NCBI RefSeq assembly: GCF_023920705.1 | Contig: NZ_CP094657.1 | Coordinates: 1,116,001 to 1,180,000, forward strand | Origin: Acinetobacter sp. XS-4 | GTDB taxonomy: Bacteria > Pseudomonadota > Gammaproteobacteria > Pseudomonadales > Moraxellaceae | Direction of reading: 5' to 3' | Length of the DNA stretch: 64,000 nucleotides | Shown: in pieces, positions 8,173 through 18,043 of the stretch | Position numbering within the stretch: the first letter of the stretch is position 1 | Layout: the number at the start of each line of letters is the position of its first letter | Translations under genes and position numbers: made by a program | Notes under the pieces: model-generated | Database searches by the model: none | Told to the model about the DNA's origin: nothing | Seen by the model: the letters and a program-made list of their open reading frames with translations, nothing else

Positions 8173-10359
8173 ATGGAAAATAAAAAACGAATGACCACAC
8201 AAGCTTCGGGTTGGGTCTCGGCTTTTAAAGCATTTTTAGATCGCCGTGCATTAATTATGCTGTTTCTTGGATTTTCTGCCGGAATTCCAATTTTATTAAT
8301 TTTCTCTAGTCTCTCTTTATGGCTTGGAGAAGCGGGCATTGATAAAAGTGCAGTTACTTTTTTTAGCTGGGCGGCTCTAGGTTATTCTTTTAAGTTCGTT
8401 TGGGCTCCTCTCATTGATGAGTTACCTGTTCCTGTTTTAACTAAAATGTTAGGCCGAAGACGTGCTTGGTTGTTAATCGCACAGTGTTTGATCATTTTAG
8501 CTATTTGTATTATGGCTTTCTCTGATCCGGCTTTAGGCCAGAGTTATCTGGTTCAAATGGCAGTAGGTGCGGTGTTACTTGGTTTTTCAGCAGCAACACA
8601 AGATATTGTAATTGATGCTTACCGTATTGAATTAGCCGAAACAGAAATGCAAACCGTGTTGGCATCTACTTATAATGCTGGTTATCGAATCGGAATGATC
8701 GTGGCTGGAGCGGGGGCATTATTTCTAGCTGCACATTTGGGAACAGCTAAAGGTAATTACATTTACGAAGCTTGGAAAATGACTTATTTAACCATGGCAG
8801 CGGTTATGTTAGTCGGTATTGTAACGACGTTACTTGTTCGTGAACCTCAGGTAAATCGTGTCTATAAAAACTATAAGAGTAGTGATTATTACCGTTTGGT
8901 GTTCGTATTTTTTATTGCTGTTATTTCATTTGTAGTTACCTACATTTATTCTGGACAGATTACAGATGCAATCTCACAAGCTGGAAATATAAAAGACAAC
9001 GCCGCATTATTTGGTTTAGAAGCTTTAAGATTCTTAACGGCCACAGCTTGTGCCATTTTTGTGGGTTATCTACTGGTTAAATTTGGTGTAGTTAATCAGC
9101 AAATGGCGAAAGAAACATGGATTGCACCCATTTTAGATTTCTTTAAACGTTATGGTGTCAAACTTGCATTAGTCTTATTACTTCTCATTGGTTTTTTCCG
9201 TATTTCAGACATTATTGCTGGCGTCATTTCCAATGTGTTTTATCAAGATCTGAACTTTAGTAAAGAAGAAATTGCCGAAGCGGTCAAAATCTATGGCGTT
9301 TTATTTAGTCTAGTTGGTGGGTTCTTAGGTGGACTTTTAGCACAGCGCATAAACATTATGAAGCTTATGTTTGTGGGTGCAGTTTTAGCAAGTTCTACAA
9401 ATTTAATCTTCATTGGGCTCGTAAAATCTGGTCAGCCATTAGATATGGTTGATGTAAAAGTTGGCGGTCAAAGCTATCAAGTTAAACCAGATGAAGTGGG
9501 TTTATGGAAATTAGAAGTTCCAAGTTCTGCTTTTAGCGGAACAAAACAAATTGAAGTAAAGGCTGCTTATACTACACAAAATACTGTGCCGCCTATAGTA
9601 CGTACTCAGCCATTACTCACTACTGAATTGGCAAAATTACCTCTACAAATTTTACCTGTCATGGGAAATGATCAGGTTTCATTTAAAGAGGGAGAGGGAA
9701 GTGTTGTCGTTCGTGGCCAATACTTTGGACAAGCTTTAACTCCTGCACAAAAAATTATAATTAGTCTTGATGGGCAAAATTTTGATGCAAAAATGACTGA
9801 CCAAAAAGGTGTTTTTAGTGCAGCAATTGATGCGAAAAAATTAGTGGCATCAACGAGTAAAAAACTTGATGTAGCAGTGGTAGAGGGCGAACAAAAAATA
9901 CTTTCTGCATCTCATCCATATGCAGTGAGCGAAAATCTAAAAGCGACAAGTGAATTAGATGTAAATATTGAGCCACTCCCTTACATCGATCCTCTTTCTG
10001 GCCAGTCAGTTGAAATCAGCGGTAAGGTAATTAAACCATATAGTTCTTTATGGCTTTATTTTGCCATTATTGTCGACAACTTAGCGTCTGGCTTGGCTGG
10101 TGCAGCATTTATTGCATTCCTTTCAAGTTTAACGAGTGTGTCATTTACAGCTGTTCAATATGCGATCTTTAGTTCACTCATGACGCTCACACCAAAACTT
10201 TTGGGTGGATATTCAGGTACCATAGTGAGTAATATTGGCTATCCAAAGTTCTTTTTGATGACCACTCTTATTGGTATTCCAATCTTGATTTTAGTGGTTT
10301 GGGTTGGAAAGCTTCTAAAAGATCATCAAACTCATGAATCAGAAAAGGCAGGTGAATAA
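8173..10359 (+). CDS. ampG: AmpG-type muropeptide MFS transporter with periplasmic Ig-like insertion
   Basis: An inner-membrane permease for cell-wall recycling (anhydro-muropeptide import) in the AmpG branch of the MFS. The N-terminal half has the family hallmarks [20 protein letters not shown] and [16 protein letters not shown]. At 728 residues it is much longer than enteric AmpG (about 490). The extra length is mostly a soluble stretch at about 415-615 with two repeats resembling bacterial Ig-like domains ([20 protein letters not shown] and [19 protein letters not shown]). Transmembrane helices resume after it. A second ATG six codons in is an alternative start. gloA follows after 2 bases, so the two are probably co-transcribed. 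Confidence 0.88.
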   Translation: MENKKRMTTQASGWVSAFKAFLDRRALIMLFLGFSAGIPILLIFSSLSLWLGEAGIDKSAVTFFSWAALGYSFKFVWAPLIDELPVPVLTKMLGRRRAWLLIAQCLIILAICIMAFSDPALGQSYLVQMAVGAVLLGFSAATQDIVIDAYRIELAETEMQTVLASTYNAGYRIGMIVAGAGALFLAAHLGTAKGNYIYEAWKMTYLTMAAVMLVGIVTTLLVREPQVNRVYKNYKSSDYYRLVFVFFIAVISFVVTYIYSGQITDAISQAGNIKDNAALFGLEALRFLTATACAIFVGYLLVKFGVVNQQMAKETWIAPILDFFKRYGVKLALVLLLLIGFFRISDIIAGVISNVFYQDLNFSKEEIAEAVKIYGVLFSLVGGFLGGLLAQRINIMKLMFVGAVLASSTNLIFIGLVKSGQPLDMVDVKVGGQSYQVKPDEVGLWKLEVPSSAFSGTKQIEVKAAYTTQNTVPPIVRTQPLLTTELAKLPLQILPVMGNDQVSFKEGEGSVVVRGQYFGQALTPAQKIIISLDGQNFDAKMTDQKGVFSAAIDAKKLVASTSKKLDVAVVEGEQKILSASHPYAVSENLKATSELDVNIEPLPYIDPLSGQSVEISGKVIKPYSSLWLYFAIIVDNLASGLAGAAFIAFLSSLTSVSFTAVQYAIFSSLMTLTPKLLGGYSGTIVSNIGYPKFFLMTTLIGIPILILVVWVGKLLKDHQTHESEKAGE

Positions 10360-10361
10360 AC

Positions 10362-10763
10362 ATGCGAATGCTTCATACAATGTTGCGAGTAGGCAATTTA
10401 GAACAATCTTTAAAGTTCTATACCGAAGTATTAGGAATGAAGTTACTTCGTAAACGTGATTATGAAGAAGGGCGCTTTACACTGGCATTTGTTGGTTATG
10501 GTGATGAAGAAACCAATACTGTGCTTGAGCTTACCCATAACTGGGATACTTCAAGTTATGAGTTAGGCAATGCCTATGGTCATATTGCGATTGGTGTTGA
10601 CGATGCCTACAAAGCGTGTGAAGAAATTAAAGCACGTGGTGGTAAAGTTGTGCGTGAAGCGGGCCCAATGAAAGGTGGTGTTACCGTTATTGCATTTGTT
10701 GAAGATCCAGACGGTTATAAAATCGAGTTGATTCAACAAGATGCTAATGCGACAAATAACTAA
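10362..10763 (+). CDS. gloA: Lactoylglutathione lyase (glyoxalase I)
   Basis: Glyoxalase I converts the methylglyoxal-glutathione hemithioacetal to S-lactoylglutathione. The 133-residue protein has the bacterial single-VOC layout: [13 protein letters not shown] with the first metal histidine, TVLELTHNW with a glutamate, [10 protein letters not shown] with the second histidine, and [11 protein letters not shown] with the last glutamate. These are the metal ligands of the nickel-type enzyme. It starts right behind ampG with AGGTG as ribosome site and ends in a large terminator hairpin. Confidence 0.96.
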   Translation: MRMLHTMLRVGNLEQSLKFYTEVLGMKLLRKRDYEEGRFTLAFVGYGDEETNTVLELTHNWDTSSYELGNAYGHIAIGVDDAYKACEEIKARGGKVVREAGPMKGGVTVIAFVEDPDGYKIELIQQDANATNN

Positions 10764-10820
10764 AAATTGACTATGATGCTTTAAGATTTAGATCTTAAAA
10801 GTCTAGCTTTATTTTTTTAG

Positions 10821-10873
10821 CCCAGTATGATGAACGCTTGACCAGATGGTCAATTTATCAACTGGGTTTTTTA
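10821..10873 (+). terminator. Terminator of ampG-gloA
   Basis: CCCAGT pairs with ACTGGG, followed by a TTTTTTATT run. An inner stem, TTGACCA / TGGTCAA, forms within the loop. Confidence 0.7.
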
Positions 10874-10901
10874 TTATCTAAAATAATCATAGGATGTGGC
10901 T

Positions 10902-11867
10902 ATGTTGAAGTTATTGGCACTTGATCGATTTACAATTTTGTTAGTTGGAATGGTACTGCTAGCAACATTTTTTCCAGTCAGTGGTCAAGCAGCGCAATAT
11001 TTCAATACACTGACTACAGTCGCAATTGCAATTTTATTCTTTTTGCATGGTGCGAAGCTTTCTCGTGAGGCTGTAATCGAAGGCGTTTTGCATTGGAAAA
11101 TGCATTTACTTGTCTTCGCATTTACTTTTTTTGTTTTCCCCGTACTTGGCTTGTTAGCTAAACCGATTTTGTTACCTCTACTCGGTCAGCAGCTGTATTG
11201 GGGTTTTCTGTTTATGTGCTTTTTACCCTCTACAGTTCAATCTTCTATTGCATTTACATCAGTTGCAAAAGGGAATGTGGCTGGAGCGGTCTGTAGCGCA
11301 TCTTTTTCAAATTTGATCGGTATGTTTATCACACCAGTGTTGGTGAGCTTTTTTATTTTAGGCCAAAGCCAACATGGGTTCGATCCGACTGCTTCAATTA
11401 TACAAATTACATTGTTGCTGTTAGTGCCATTTATTTTAGGACAAATATTACGTCCTTATATTTTTCCTTATATGGCAAAAGTTCCAAGTATTGTTAAAGC
11501 ATTCGATCAAGGCTCAATTTTGATGGTGGTGTATGGTGCATTCAGTGGGGCAGTAGTTGCAGGCCTTTGGCATCAGGTGAACTGGAAAACCTTACTTATT
11601 TTAGTGGTTGCTTGTTCAGTTCTTTTAACCATCATTATGTTATTAGCACTGTATTTACCGCGTGCTTTTGGATTTAACCGAGCAGATCAAGTTACGGTTT
11701 TCTTTTGTAGCTCAAAAAAGACGTTGGCAAGTGGTGTGCCGATGGCGCAAATCTTATTTATTGGTCAACCTTTAGGCATGATTGTGTTACCTATTATGAT
11801 CTTTCACCAAATTCAATTAATGGTTTGCGGGGTCATTGCAAATTACTGGGCTAAATCTAAAGATTAA
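10902..11867 (+). CDS. Bile acid:sodium symporter family transporter (SBF-like)
   Basis: A 321-residue integral membrane protein with about ten hydrophobic segments. It belongs to the SBF-like/YfeH branch, with FLHGAKLSREAVIEG near the N-terminus, FLPSTVQSSIAFTSVAKGN mid-protein and CSSKKTLASGVPMAQI near the end. The substrate is unknown; the name does not imply bile acid transport. The ATG is set by AGGA 7 bases upstream, and a GTG two codons earlier is rejected for spacing. It stands alone between terminated units. Confidence 0.88.
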   Translation: MLKLLALDRFTILLVGMVLLATFFPVSGQAAQYFNTLTTVAIAILFFLHGAKLSREAVIEGVLHWKMHLLVFAFTFFVFPVLGLLAKPILLPLLGQQLYWGFLFMCFLPSTVQSSIAFTSVAKGNVAGAVCSASFSNLIGMFITPVLVSFFILGQSQHGFDPTASIIQITLLLLVPFILGQILRPYIFPYMAKVPSIVKAFDQGSILMVVYGAFSGAVVAGLWHQVNWKTLLILVVACSVLLTIIMLLALYLPRAFGFNRADQVTVFFCSSKKTLASGVPMAQILFIGQPLGMIVLPIMIFHQIQLMVCGVIANYWAKSKD

Positions 11868-11891
11868 TTCGCAAATAAAAATTATTTGGCG

Positions 11892-12061
11892 TATAATCTT
11901 GTCCACTTGTTGTGCTTAGCTCTAACCCTAGGGGTTTCGGTGAGCCAAAAGAATGGTCTGTTGTGGTGTTGATCTGCTCATTTTGAGCTTTCCTCGATTT
12001 ATTTTGAGAGTGATCAATTGCGATAACAGCTTAAGCCTTTCTAAATTAGGAGTAATCGACG
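11892..12061 (+). promoter_or_regulatory. rpmE promoter and structured leader
   Basis: TATAAT at 11892-11897 is a likely -10 box. About 150 nt of untranslated leader follow. They contain AACCC / GGGTT within a GCTC / GAGC outer stem and a second hairpin GCTCATTTTGAGC. Several bacteria control L31 through its own leader, so an autoregulatory role is plausible but not shown. Confidence 0.45.
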
Positions 12062-12286
12062 ATGCGCGCCGATATTCACCCAAAATATGCAACATTAGTA
12101 GCAACTTGTTCTTGCGGTAACGTAATCGAAACTCGTTCTGCTTTAGGTAAAGACACTATCTACCTTGACGTATGTTCAGCTTGCCACCCTTTCTACACTG
12201 GTAAGCAAAAGAATGTAGACACTGGTGGTCGTATCGACAAATTCAAACAACGTTTTTCTGGTATGTCTCGCTCTATCAAGCGTTAA
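12062..12286 (+). CDS. rpmE: 50S ribosomal protein L31 (zinc-binding form)
   Basis: A 74-residue ribosomal protein at the subunit interface. It is the zinc-binding form, with the ribbon cysteines visible in CSCGN and [14 protein letters not shown]. Zinc-free paralogues lack these. The AGGAGT ribosome site is well placed before the ATG, and it ends in a strong terminator. Confidence 0.98.
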   Translation: MRADIHPKYATLVATCSCGNVIETRSALGKDTIYLDVCSACHPFYTGKQKNVDTGGRIDKFKQRFSGMSRSIKR

Positions 12287-12301
12287 TACTGAAAACGAAA
12301 C

Positions 12302-12330
12302 AAAAAACGGGCTTTATGCCCGTTTTTTGT
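12302..12330 (+). terminator. Terminator of rpmE
   Basis: ACGGGC / GCCCGT stem with A-run before and T-run after, also usable by the convergent gene on the minus strand. Confidence 0.93.
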
Positions 12331-12348
12331 TTGTGGACGACAAGACCA

Positions 12349-14475
12349 TTATTGGTCTTGTACGTCTGTTAAGCGATCAAGTCTTTTCTGGAAATAGCGA
12401 CCTTGTAAGAAACGTGCTTCTACATTCCAAGCATTCGCAAACAAGTTCATATCATTAAGATCTGCAAGTAAAATCCCAACAGGTTTTACAGTCAAATAAT
12501 TCAGAATCATTTCCTGTAATTGCGATAAGCCAGCGTCTGAGTTTAATAGCTCTGTCTTTTTCGATTGCAATTTTAAATATTGAACATCAAGTTGTTGCAA
12601 TATTGATTCACTATACATAGAAGATGTGAAATCCCGAATTGAAATTTCTGCGCCGTGTTGATGTAGGCGGGCTATGAGTTGCTGTGCAATTGTAAGATGT
12701 GGCTGAATTGCTTGCTCTGAAAATTGTAAAATCAACGGGCTTTCTTGCTTACTACCAATAATGGTGAGTAATTTCGAAATAAGCTCAGGGGCTGATTTAT
12801 CTTTGAGCAAGATATCAATATTCAGATTAATAATCAGCTTAGCTTTCGGGTACTGCGTAATGAAATTATGTAGCTGCTTGCAAGCCTCGACCAAAATCCA
12901 ACGGTCTAATTGAATCGAAAGTTCGCTGTCATCTCTTAATACGGCTAAATCATTTAAATCATGCCACTGTTCATCTGCAATAAAACCACTCGTCACTTCG
13001 TAGTTATGGGTTTCTTGATCATGCTTATCATAGATCTGCTGATATTTTAAATGAATTTCACCCCGTGCTAGCTGTTGCTTTAATTGCTGCAATAGCGATG
13101 ATTGCACAGGAGCATCAATATCTTGAAGGCTTAAATCAAGTGATAGGGAGGAATTGGTTGGTTCAGAAGAGATAATATCGATTGTTGGAGTTAACTCAAT
13201 TTCTGATTTTGCTTTAGGTAGCTCTTGCTGATTTGTTTGATCAATAAGCTTTGCAAAGTTAGTTTCATTTAACTGTTCAGTAATTTGGGCATAACTCAGT
13301 TTGAATTGCACTGAGTAATTAAGTTCATCAACCGTTAATAAATGCTCTTTTTGCAAACTTTGCAGACCAGCCAATTGGGAGTTAAGGACTGTACTGTTTT
13401 CGGCTTGCAAAACCCCAAGATATGCGCCAAGTTCAAGATTGAAAATCGGCATTTGAGCCTGTTCTTTCAGGAAACTTTGCAGTTGATTAAAATATTGCCC
13501 AGGGGTTTGCCAGTCTAGTTGAAACACACGGTCTGGACACTGATTTAGTCTAAATAAAACCAATGCATTTGCTTGAGCTGGATGTGTCGATAGTTGTCGA
13601 TTAATCTGTTGCCACGGGTTAATTGACCCATAACTCTTTTCAGAAAAAACGGTATTTGCAGGTGTTTGTAAATCCAGTTGATAGTCAATGGTTAACTGTA
13701 CTGCATCTTCTTCCTGACTAGGAATAAATTCAAGTTTTAAAGCATTATTACCTGAAATTGCCGCATGTTGACTCTGGATTTCAAAACGTGCCTGATCAAA
13801 TTGACCTAAAGAAATCTTCTTAAATCTTTGTTTAAAAACATTTAAATCATTGGGTTGTAAAACATCTAAGATGGGTAGGCCAATAATCTCTTCTTCTTGC
13901 TTAAAGCCAAAAAGGTTGAGGTATTCTATATTTGCCTTAACGTGCATACCTTCTTGAAAGAGGGCAACTGCTTTATGGCTGTTATTGACCAATGTTTGTG
14001 TATGAGAATGAATAGTTTCCAATTCATTGGTCAGACGTTGCTCGGTTTGTAATAAATGGCTATACGACAAGGTCCGAATAAGCGTGATATAAAAATAGTC
14101 TAACGGCTCTAATGGAACTACGTCATAAATACCTTTATGAATATAGGTTTGATATTGCTGAGGTTGATAATCTTCAGGTTGCAATAACAAAACAGGTAAA
14201 TGTGGCTGCTCAGATGCTTGAATAAGGGAGAGGGTTTGTTCAATTTTTAGGTCATAAGCACGACCAAAAATAATAGCATCCCAAGGCGTATTTAACTGTT
14301 TTTCGAAACTTTTTAGATCATCAAGTAATAAAGCATGAACTTGATAATTATTCCCCAATAATAAATTTAAAATCTGGTTATAACGTAGCTGGTTGTCATC
14401 AATAATGAGTAAACGTGTTTCAGTACGTTTTAACTTTTTAGATAATAAAGAGTTTCTCACTTTAGTGCTTCCCAT
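12349..14475 (-). CDS. FimX-like protein with response-regulator-like, PAS and degenerate EAL domains
   Basis: A 708-residue signalling protein. Residues about 20-135 look like a response-regulator receiver (RLLIIDDNQLRYNQ), followed by a PAS-like region (about 150-260), a long low-complexity middle and a C-terminal EAL domain (about 470-700). The EAL motif is replaced (YEVTSGFI), and other metal-binding residues also look lost, so it probably binds rather than cleaves c-di-GMP. FimX of Pseudomonas, a type IV pilus regulator, has a similar plan. The start codon overlaps the end of the PilZ-like gene upstream; a GTG 15 bases later forms a GTGA overlap and is an equally good start. Confidence 0.8.
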   Translation of the reverse strand: MGSTKVRNSLLSKKLKRTETRLLIIDDNQLRYNQILNLLLGNNYQVHALLLDDLKSFEKQLNTPWDAIIFGRAYDLKIEQTLSLIQASEQPHLPVLLLQPEDYQPQQYQTYIHKGIYDVVPLEPLDYFYITLIRTLSYSHLLQTEQRLTNELETIHSHTQTLVNNSHKAVALFQEGMHVKANIEYLNLFGFKQEEEIIGLPILDVLQPNDLNVFKQRFKKISLGQFDQARFEIQSQHAAISGNNALKLEFIPSQEEDAVQLTIDYQLDLQTPANTVFSEKSYGSINPWQQINRQLSTHPAQANALVLFRLNQCPDRVFQLDWQTPGQYFNQLQSFLKEQAQMPIFNLELGAYLGVLQAENSTVLNSQLAGLQSLQKEHLLTVDELNYSVQFKLSYAQITEQLNETNFAKLIDQTNQQELPKAKSEIELTPTIDIISSEPTNSSLSLDLSLQDIDAPVQSSLLQQLKQQLARGEIHLKYQQIYDKHDQETHNYEVTSGFIADEQWHDLNDLAVLRDDSELSIQLDRWILVEACKQLHNFITQYPKAKLIINLNIDILLKDKSAPELISKLLTIIGSKQESPLILQFSEQAIQPHLTIAQQLIARLHQHGAEISIRDFTSSMYSESILQQLDVQYLKLQSKKTELLNSDAGLSQLQEMILNYLTVKPVGILLADLNDMNLFANAWNVEARFLQGRYFQKRLDRLTDVQDQ

Positions 14476-16205
14476 AAATCTTGACTGCTAGAGTTGCTAT
14501 TCTTTTTCATCATGAACTGATCAAGCAGATTTTGTTGCTGCTCATTCAGAAGTTCGAACTGAAATTGAATAAAACTTTGAGTAATGAGTTGTGCTTTGAG
14601 TAGATACACTTTGATTTCTTCTGTCCCCAATCGTAAATGAATTGTTTGTTGCTCTCTAAAAATTTGTGACCCCGGTAAAATCAACGTATTTTGTATTTCT
14701 TCTAGATTTTGTGTTTGTAGTAATAGTGCAGGATGATAATTGCGTGTATGACGCTCAGCTTGAATATGCACTGCGCAAGGGAACATTGCCTGTGACAAAA
14801 TCTCTAGACCTAACTCTAGAGATTTTTCTGTTGACTGTTTAATCCAGCGGATTACGCCACCGCGCCATTGTCCATGCAAAGTTTCTTTGACTAAAATATA
14901 TTCACCGGTTCTTAGATTTTTCGGTGCTTCTCCAGACCATTTAATACGATATCCATTGACACTAATATCGAGAACCGTGGTTTGATAAATGGTTTTGCTT
15001 TCACGACTTAAGCGTTGATAGGATGTCGTTTGTTGTTCTTTTTTCTCTAAATTTGATAAAACTTTAGACTCACTTTGTAAGTTGTAATTATTGTTGAGTT
15101 GTAGTGTTTCTTCAAAGTTTTTTGCTTTTGCAAGATAGAAATGAGCTGTACTTAAACCAAAACAAATTTGTAGTTCGGCATTGTACTCATAACGTTCGTG
15201 ACGACGTTGAGCCGTTGTACCTAAAATGGTCTGAACATGAAACTTTAACGCTGGGCTTAAATAAAACTTTTCATTTTTAGAAATATATTGCGCATTTTTA
15301 TGCATGGTTGCAGTGACATGCTCAAGTAAAGCCTGTGTGCCAATAAAAATGCTTGGGCTAAAGTTAGAGCTGCGTTTGGTGTTATAGACTGGCGGATGGT
15401 CTTTACTTGGGTCGACCACATATTTGGTTAATGCTGTATCTTTCGGCAAAATATGAATCATTCTTGCCCAGTCAAAACTACATTGAAATAAGGCTTGAAT
15501 TTCTGATTGGCGAATCTGATTTGTATTTAAAATATCGAGCAGAATTAGCTGAGCATAAGCTTGGGTAATATTTGCTAGAGGGTGGTGGATACCCTGAATA
15601 TGATTAATATTGATGAGATGATATTTGTGTTGAACAGCAGTTTCGTAGAGTTGATGTGCAACCAGCCACTGTCCTTTAAGAGGCTCACTATAGAGCATAT
15701 GCTGCTGATATAAGAGACTCGTTAATTGTTGTAGTGCATGAAAAGTCGATAAGGTGCGTGCCGTTTGCAAGTTCTTTTTTTGCTTATAGGCAAATAGAGA
15801 AAACTTTTGATGTTGTAATTGCCCATGGCTATTTTGTGCAATATTCAAATAAATACTGGCGAAATAGCAACGCAGCAACATCGCTAACTCAATAATATGT
15901 TCGTTACGGTCTGTACTAATCACACCTTGGTTAAAAAAGTTTTTTTCTAGACTTGCAAGAACGTTATTAATGGTGGGGTGAAGCGTTTGTATAAGATCAA
16001 AACGTAAGGTTTCACTACATTTTAATTCTTTGAGCTCTAAAATAGCGGTGAATAATGCTTTTGACGTATCGCCGAGTTGCATAATAGAAAGGGTAGTAAC
16101 CCATTCATTAAGATCTTTAATATTGGCTTCACAAAAGCTTAACCGTTCACGAGTGAGTTCGGTTTGATTGTGAAAAATGTCCGATAGTGCATTATTCATC
16201 ATCAC
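14457..16205 (-). CDS. PilZ-domain protein, probable c-di-GMP effector
   Basis: A 582-residue cytoplasmic protein with a helical N-terminal half and a PilZ-type region around residues 330-480. The two PilZ signature elements are visible: an arginine cluster (QRRHERYEYN) and D-x-S-x-x-G as DISVNGYRIKW. It is translationally coupled to the degenerate EAL protein downstream and starts 12 bases after epmB. Pairing of a PilZ protein with a FimX-like protein suggests a surface-motility or pilus role, which is inference. Confidence 0.8.
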   Translation of the reverse strand: MMMNNALSDIFHNQTELTRERLSFCEANIKDLNEWVTTLSIMQLGDTSKALFTAILELKELKCSETLRFDLIQTLHPTINNVLASLEKNFFNQGVISTDRNEHIIELAMLLRCYFASIYLNIAQNSHGQLQHQKFSLFAYKQKKNLQTARTLSTFHALQQLTSLLYQQHMLYSEPLKGQWLVAHQLYETAVQHKYHLININHIQGIHHPLANITQAYAQLILLDILNTNQIRQSEIQALFQCSFDWARMIHILPKDTALTKYVVDPSKDHPPVYNTKRSSNFSPSIFIGTQALLEHVTATMHKNAQYISKNEKFYLSPALKFHVQTILGTTAQRRHERYEYNAELQICFGLSTAHFYLAKAKNFEETLQLNNNYNLQSESKVLSNLEKKEQQTTSYQRLSRESKTIYQTTVLDISVNGYRIKWSGEAPKNLRTGEYILVKETLHGQWRGGVIRWIKQSTEKSLELGLEILSQAMFPCAVHIQAERHTRNYHPALLLQTQNLEEIQNTLILPGSQIFREQQTIHLRLGTEEIKVYLLKAQLITQSFIQFQFELLNEQQQNLLDQFMMKKNSNSSSQDLWEALK

Positions 16206-16217
16206 TTATTATATAAC

Positions 16218-17234
16218 TCAAAATGTTGTTGCCCCAAAAAGCGGTGTTTTATTCTTTTCGCCCGCAATTTCCCTGACGAGTTTAGGAACCAAATACCCCG
16301 GTAGGTTCGCTAACACATCACGATATATATCATCTATCTCAGATGGTATTAAATCAAAATGTTGTGCACCTTTTACTTTATCTAACACATGTAAGTAATA
16401 AGGCATAACGCGAGCTTCAAATAAACGATAACTTAAATCAATTAATGTCTGTGCAGAATCATTAACGCCTTTAAGCAATACTGCCTGATTAAGTACAGTA
16501 ATGTGCTCGGCAGATAACTGCAACAATTTTGAACAGGTAAAGTCATCGAGTTCAGAAGCGTGGTTTGAGTGTACCACCAGAATAATACGCAGCCTACTGT
16601 TTTTTAATAAAGAAATCAGCTCTTCGTCGATCCGGTTTGGAATCACAATTGGAACCCGTGAATGAATTCTCAGAATCTTAATTTGTTTGAGAGATGATAA
16701 ACGTTCTAGCCAAAGTGCTAATTTACGGTTAGAAAGCGTAAGAGGGTCTCCACCACTCAAAATGATTTCATTAATGTGCGGATTCGCTTCGATGTAATTT
16801 TTAATATTTAGCCAATCATCATTTTTTGGCAAATTTTCTTGATAGGGAAAATGACGACGGAAACAATAACGGCAATGTACGGCACAAGCACCAGTCAAAG
16901 TCAGTAAAAAGCGTGATTTATATTTATGTAATACGCCGGGTAATTGATTTGCTGCTTCTTCGCCCAAAGGGTCCGTTACAAATTCAGGATGTTCTTCGAG
17001 TTCTAAATGATGAGGTAAAACCTGTAGCAAAAGCGGGTCAAACGGGTCTTTTGCGTTCATTTTTCCGACGAACGCGCGAGGAACACGCAATTTAAACTGT
17101 TCAGAAGCCAGAATCGCACCTGATAATAGCTGATCGGTGGATAACTCGAGTAGGCTTAGCAACTCCGACGGATCAGTAATAAGGTCACTCAGTTGCGATT
17201 GCCAGTTTTGCTCTTGGTATAAATAGTTTATCAT
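16218..17234 (-). CDS. epmB: EF-P beta-lysylation protein, lysine 2,3-aminomutase-like EpmB
   Basis: EpmB is a radical SAM enzyme that turns alpha-lysine into (R)-beta-lysine for attachment to EF-P. The radical SAM cysteines are in CAVHCRYCFRRHFPY (C-x3-C-x2-C), followed by ILSGGDPLTL for SAM binding. It is 338 residues, the short form typical of EpmB rather than the catabolic aminomutase. It is divergent from efp, whose product is its final target. The ligase gene epmA is not in the window. Confidence 0.96.
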   Translation of the reverse strand: MINYLYQEQNWQSQLSDLITDPSELLSLLELSTDQLLSGAILASEQFKLRVPRAFVGKMNAKDPFDPLLLQVLPHHLELEEHPEFVTDPLGEEAANQLPGVLHKYKSRFLLTLTGACAVHCRYCFRRHFPYQENLPKNDDWLNIKNYIEANPHINEIILSGGDPLTLSNRKLALWLERLSSLKQIKILRIHSRVPIVIPNRIDEELISLLKNSRLRIILVVHSNHASELDDFTCSKLLQLSAEHITVLNQAVLLKGVNDSAQTLIDLSYRLFEARVMPYYLHVLDKVKGAQHFDLIPSEIDDIYRDVLANLPGYLVPKLVREIAGEKNKTPLFGATTF

Positions 17235-17307
17235 TTGACACGATTAAGATAATGCAAGAACGCATTATATCGCATAGTTGACTTGTTAAGTTTGGAGTGT
17301 GCCAGTC

Positions 17308-17877
17308 ATGGCCAATTATTCTACAAATGATTTCAAGCCGGGCCTTAAGGTCATGCTTGACAGTAACCCATGTTCAATCATGGAAAATGAATACGTAAAG
17401 CCAGGTAAAGGTCAAGCGTTCAACCGCGTAAAATTACGTAACCTTAGAACTGGTAAAGTTTTAGAAAAAACTTTTAAGTCTGGCGATACTGTAGAAGCGG
17501 CTGACATCGTAGAAGTAGAAATGGACTACTTATACAATGATGGCGAACTTTGGAACTTCATGGATCCTGTAACTTTTGAGCAAATCGCTGCAGACAAAAC
17601 TGCAATGGGCGATGCGGCTAAATGGTTAAAAGACGATTCAAATGAAAAATGTACTATTATGTTGTTCAACGGCGTGCCTTTAACTGTAAGCGCACCGAAC
17701 TTCGTAGTATTAAAAATTGTTGAAACTGATCCGGGTGTACGCGGTGATACATCTGGCGGTGGCGGTAAACCAGCTAAGCTTGAAACAGGTGCGGTTGTTC
17801 GTGTTCCGTTATTTGTTCAGCAAGAAGATAGCGTTCGTGTAGATACTCGTACTGGCGATTATTTAGAGCGTGCATAA
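17308..17877 (+). CDS. efp: Translation elongation factor P
   Basis: EF-P rescues ribosomes stalled on polyproline stretches. The 189-residue protein has the expected three beta-barrel domains. The lysine at position 34 in [11 protein letters not shown] is the known beta-lysylation site, matching the adjacent epmB. The ATG is chosen over a GTG three codons upstream because it gives the standard length and places Lys34 correctly; GGAG lies 10 bases before it. Confidence 0.98.
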   Translation: MANYSTNDFKPGLKVMLDSNPCSIMENEYVKPGKGQAFNRVKLRNLRTGKVLEKTFKSGDTVEAADIVEVEMDYLYNDGELWNFMDPVTFEQIAADKTAMGDAAKWLKDDSNEKCTIMLFNGVPLTVSAPNFVVLKIVETDPGVRGDTSGGGGKPAKLETGAVVRVPLFVQQEDSVRVDTRTGDYLERA

Positions 17878-17903
17878 TAGTTAAAAAATAAACTATTATC
17901 GAA

Positions 17904-17930
17904 GGGATGATGTAAATCATCCCTTTTTTT
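17904..17930 (+). terminator. Terminator of efp
   Basis: GGGATGAT / ATCATCCC with a 4-base loop and a seven-T tail. Confidence 0.95.
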
Positions 17931-18043
17931 ATGCGAAAGTATAAGAGGAAAAAAATTAAAGGAGGAGTACAGTCACAAGGATTTGAGAGAGAACAGTACA
18001 TAACAATATAAAAATGCTGTAGTTATTTATTGAGAGGTTAAGA

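Noticed and set aside
8073..8339. An 88-codon minus-strand frame at the ampG start
   Set aside because: It overlaps the conserved ampG N-terminus and shows no own features.
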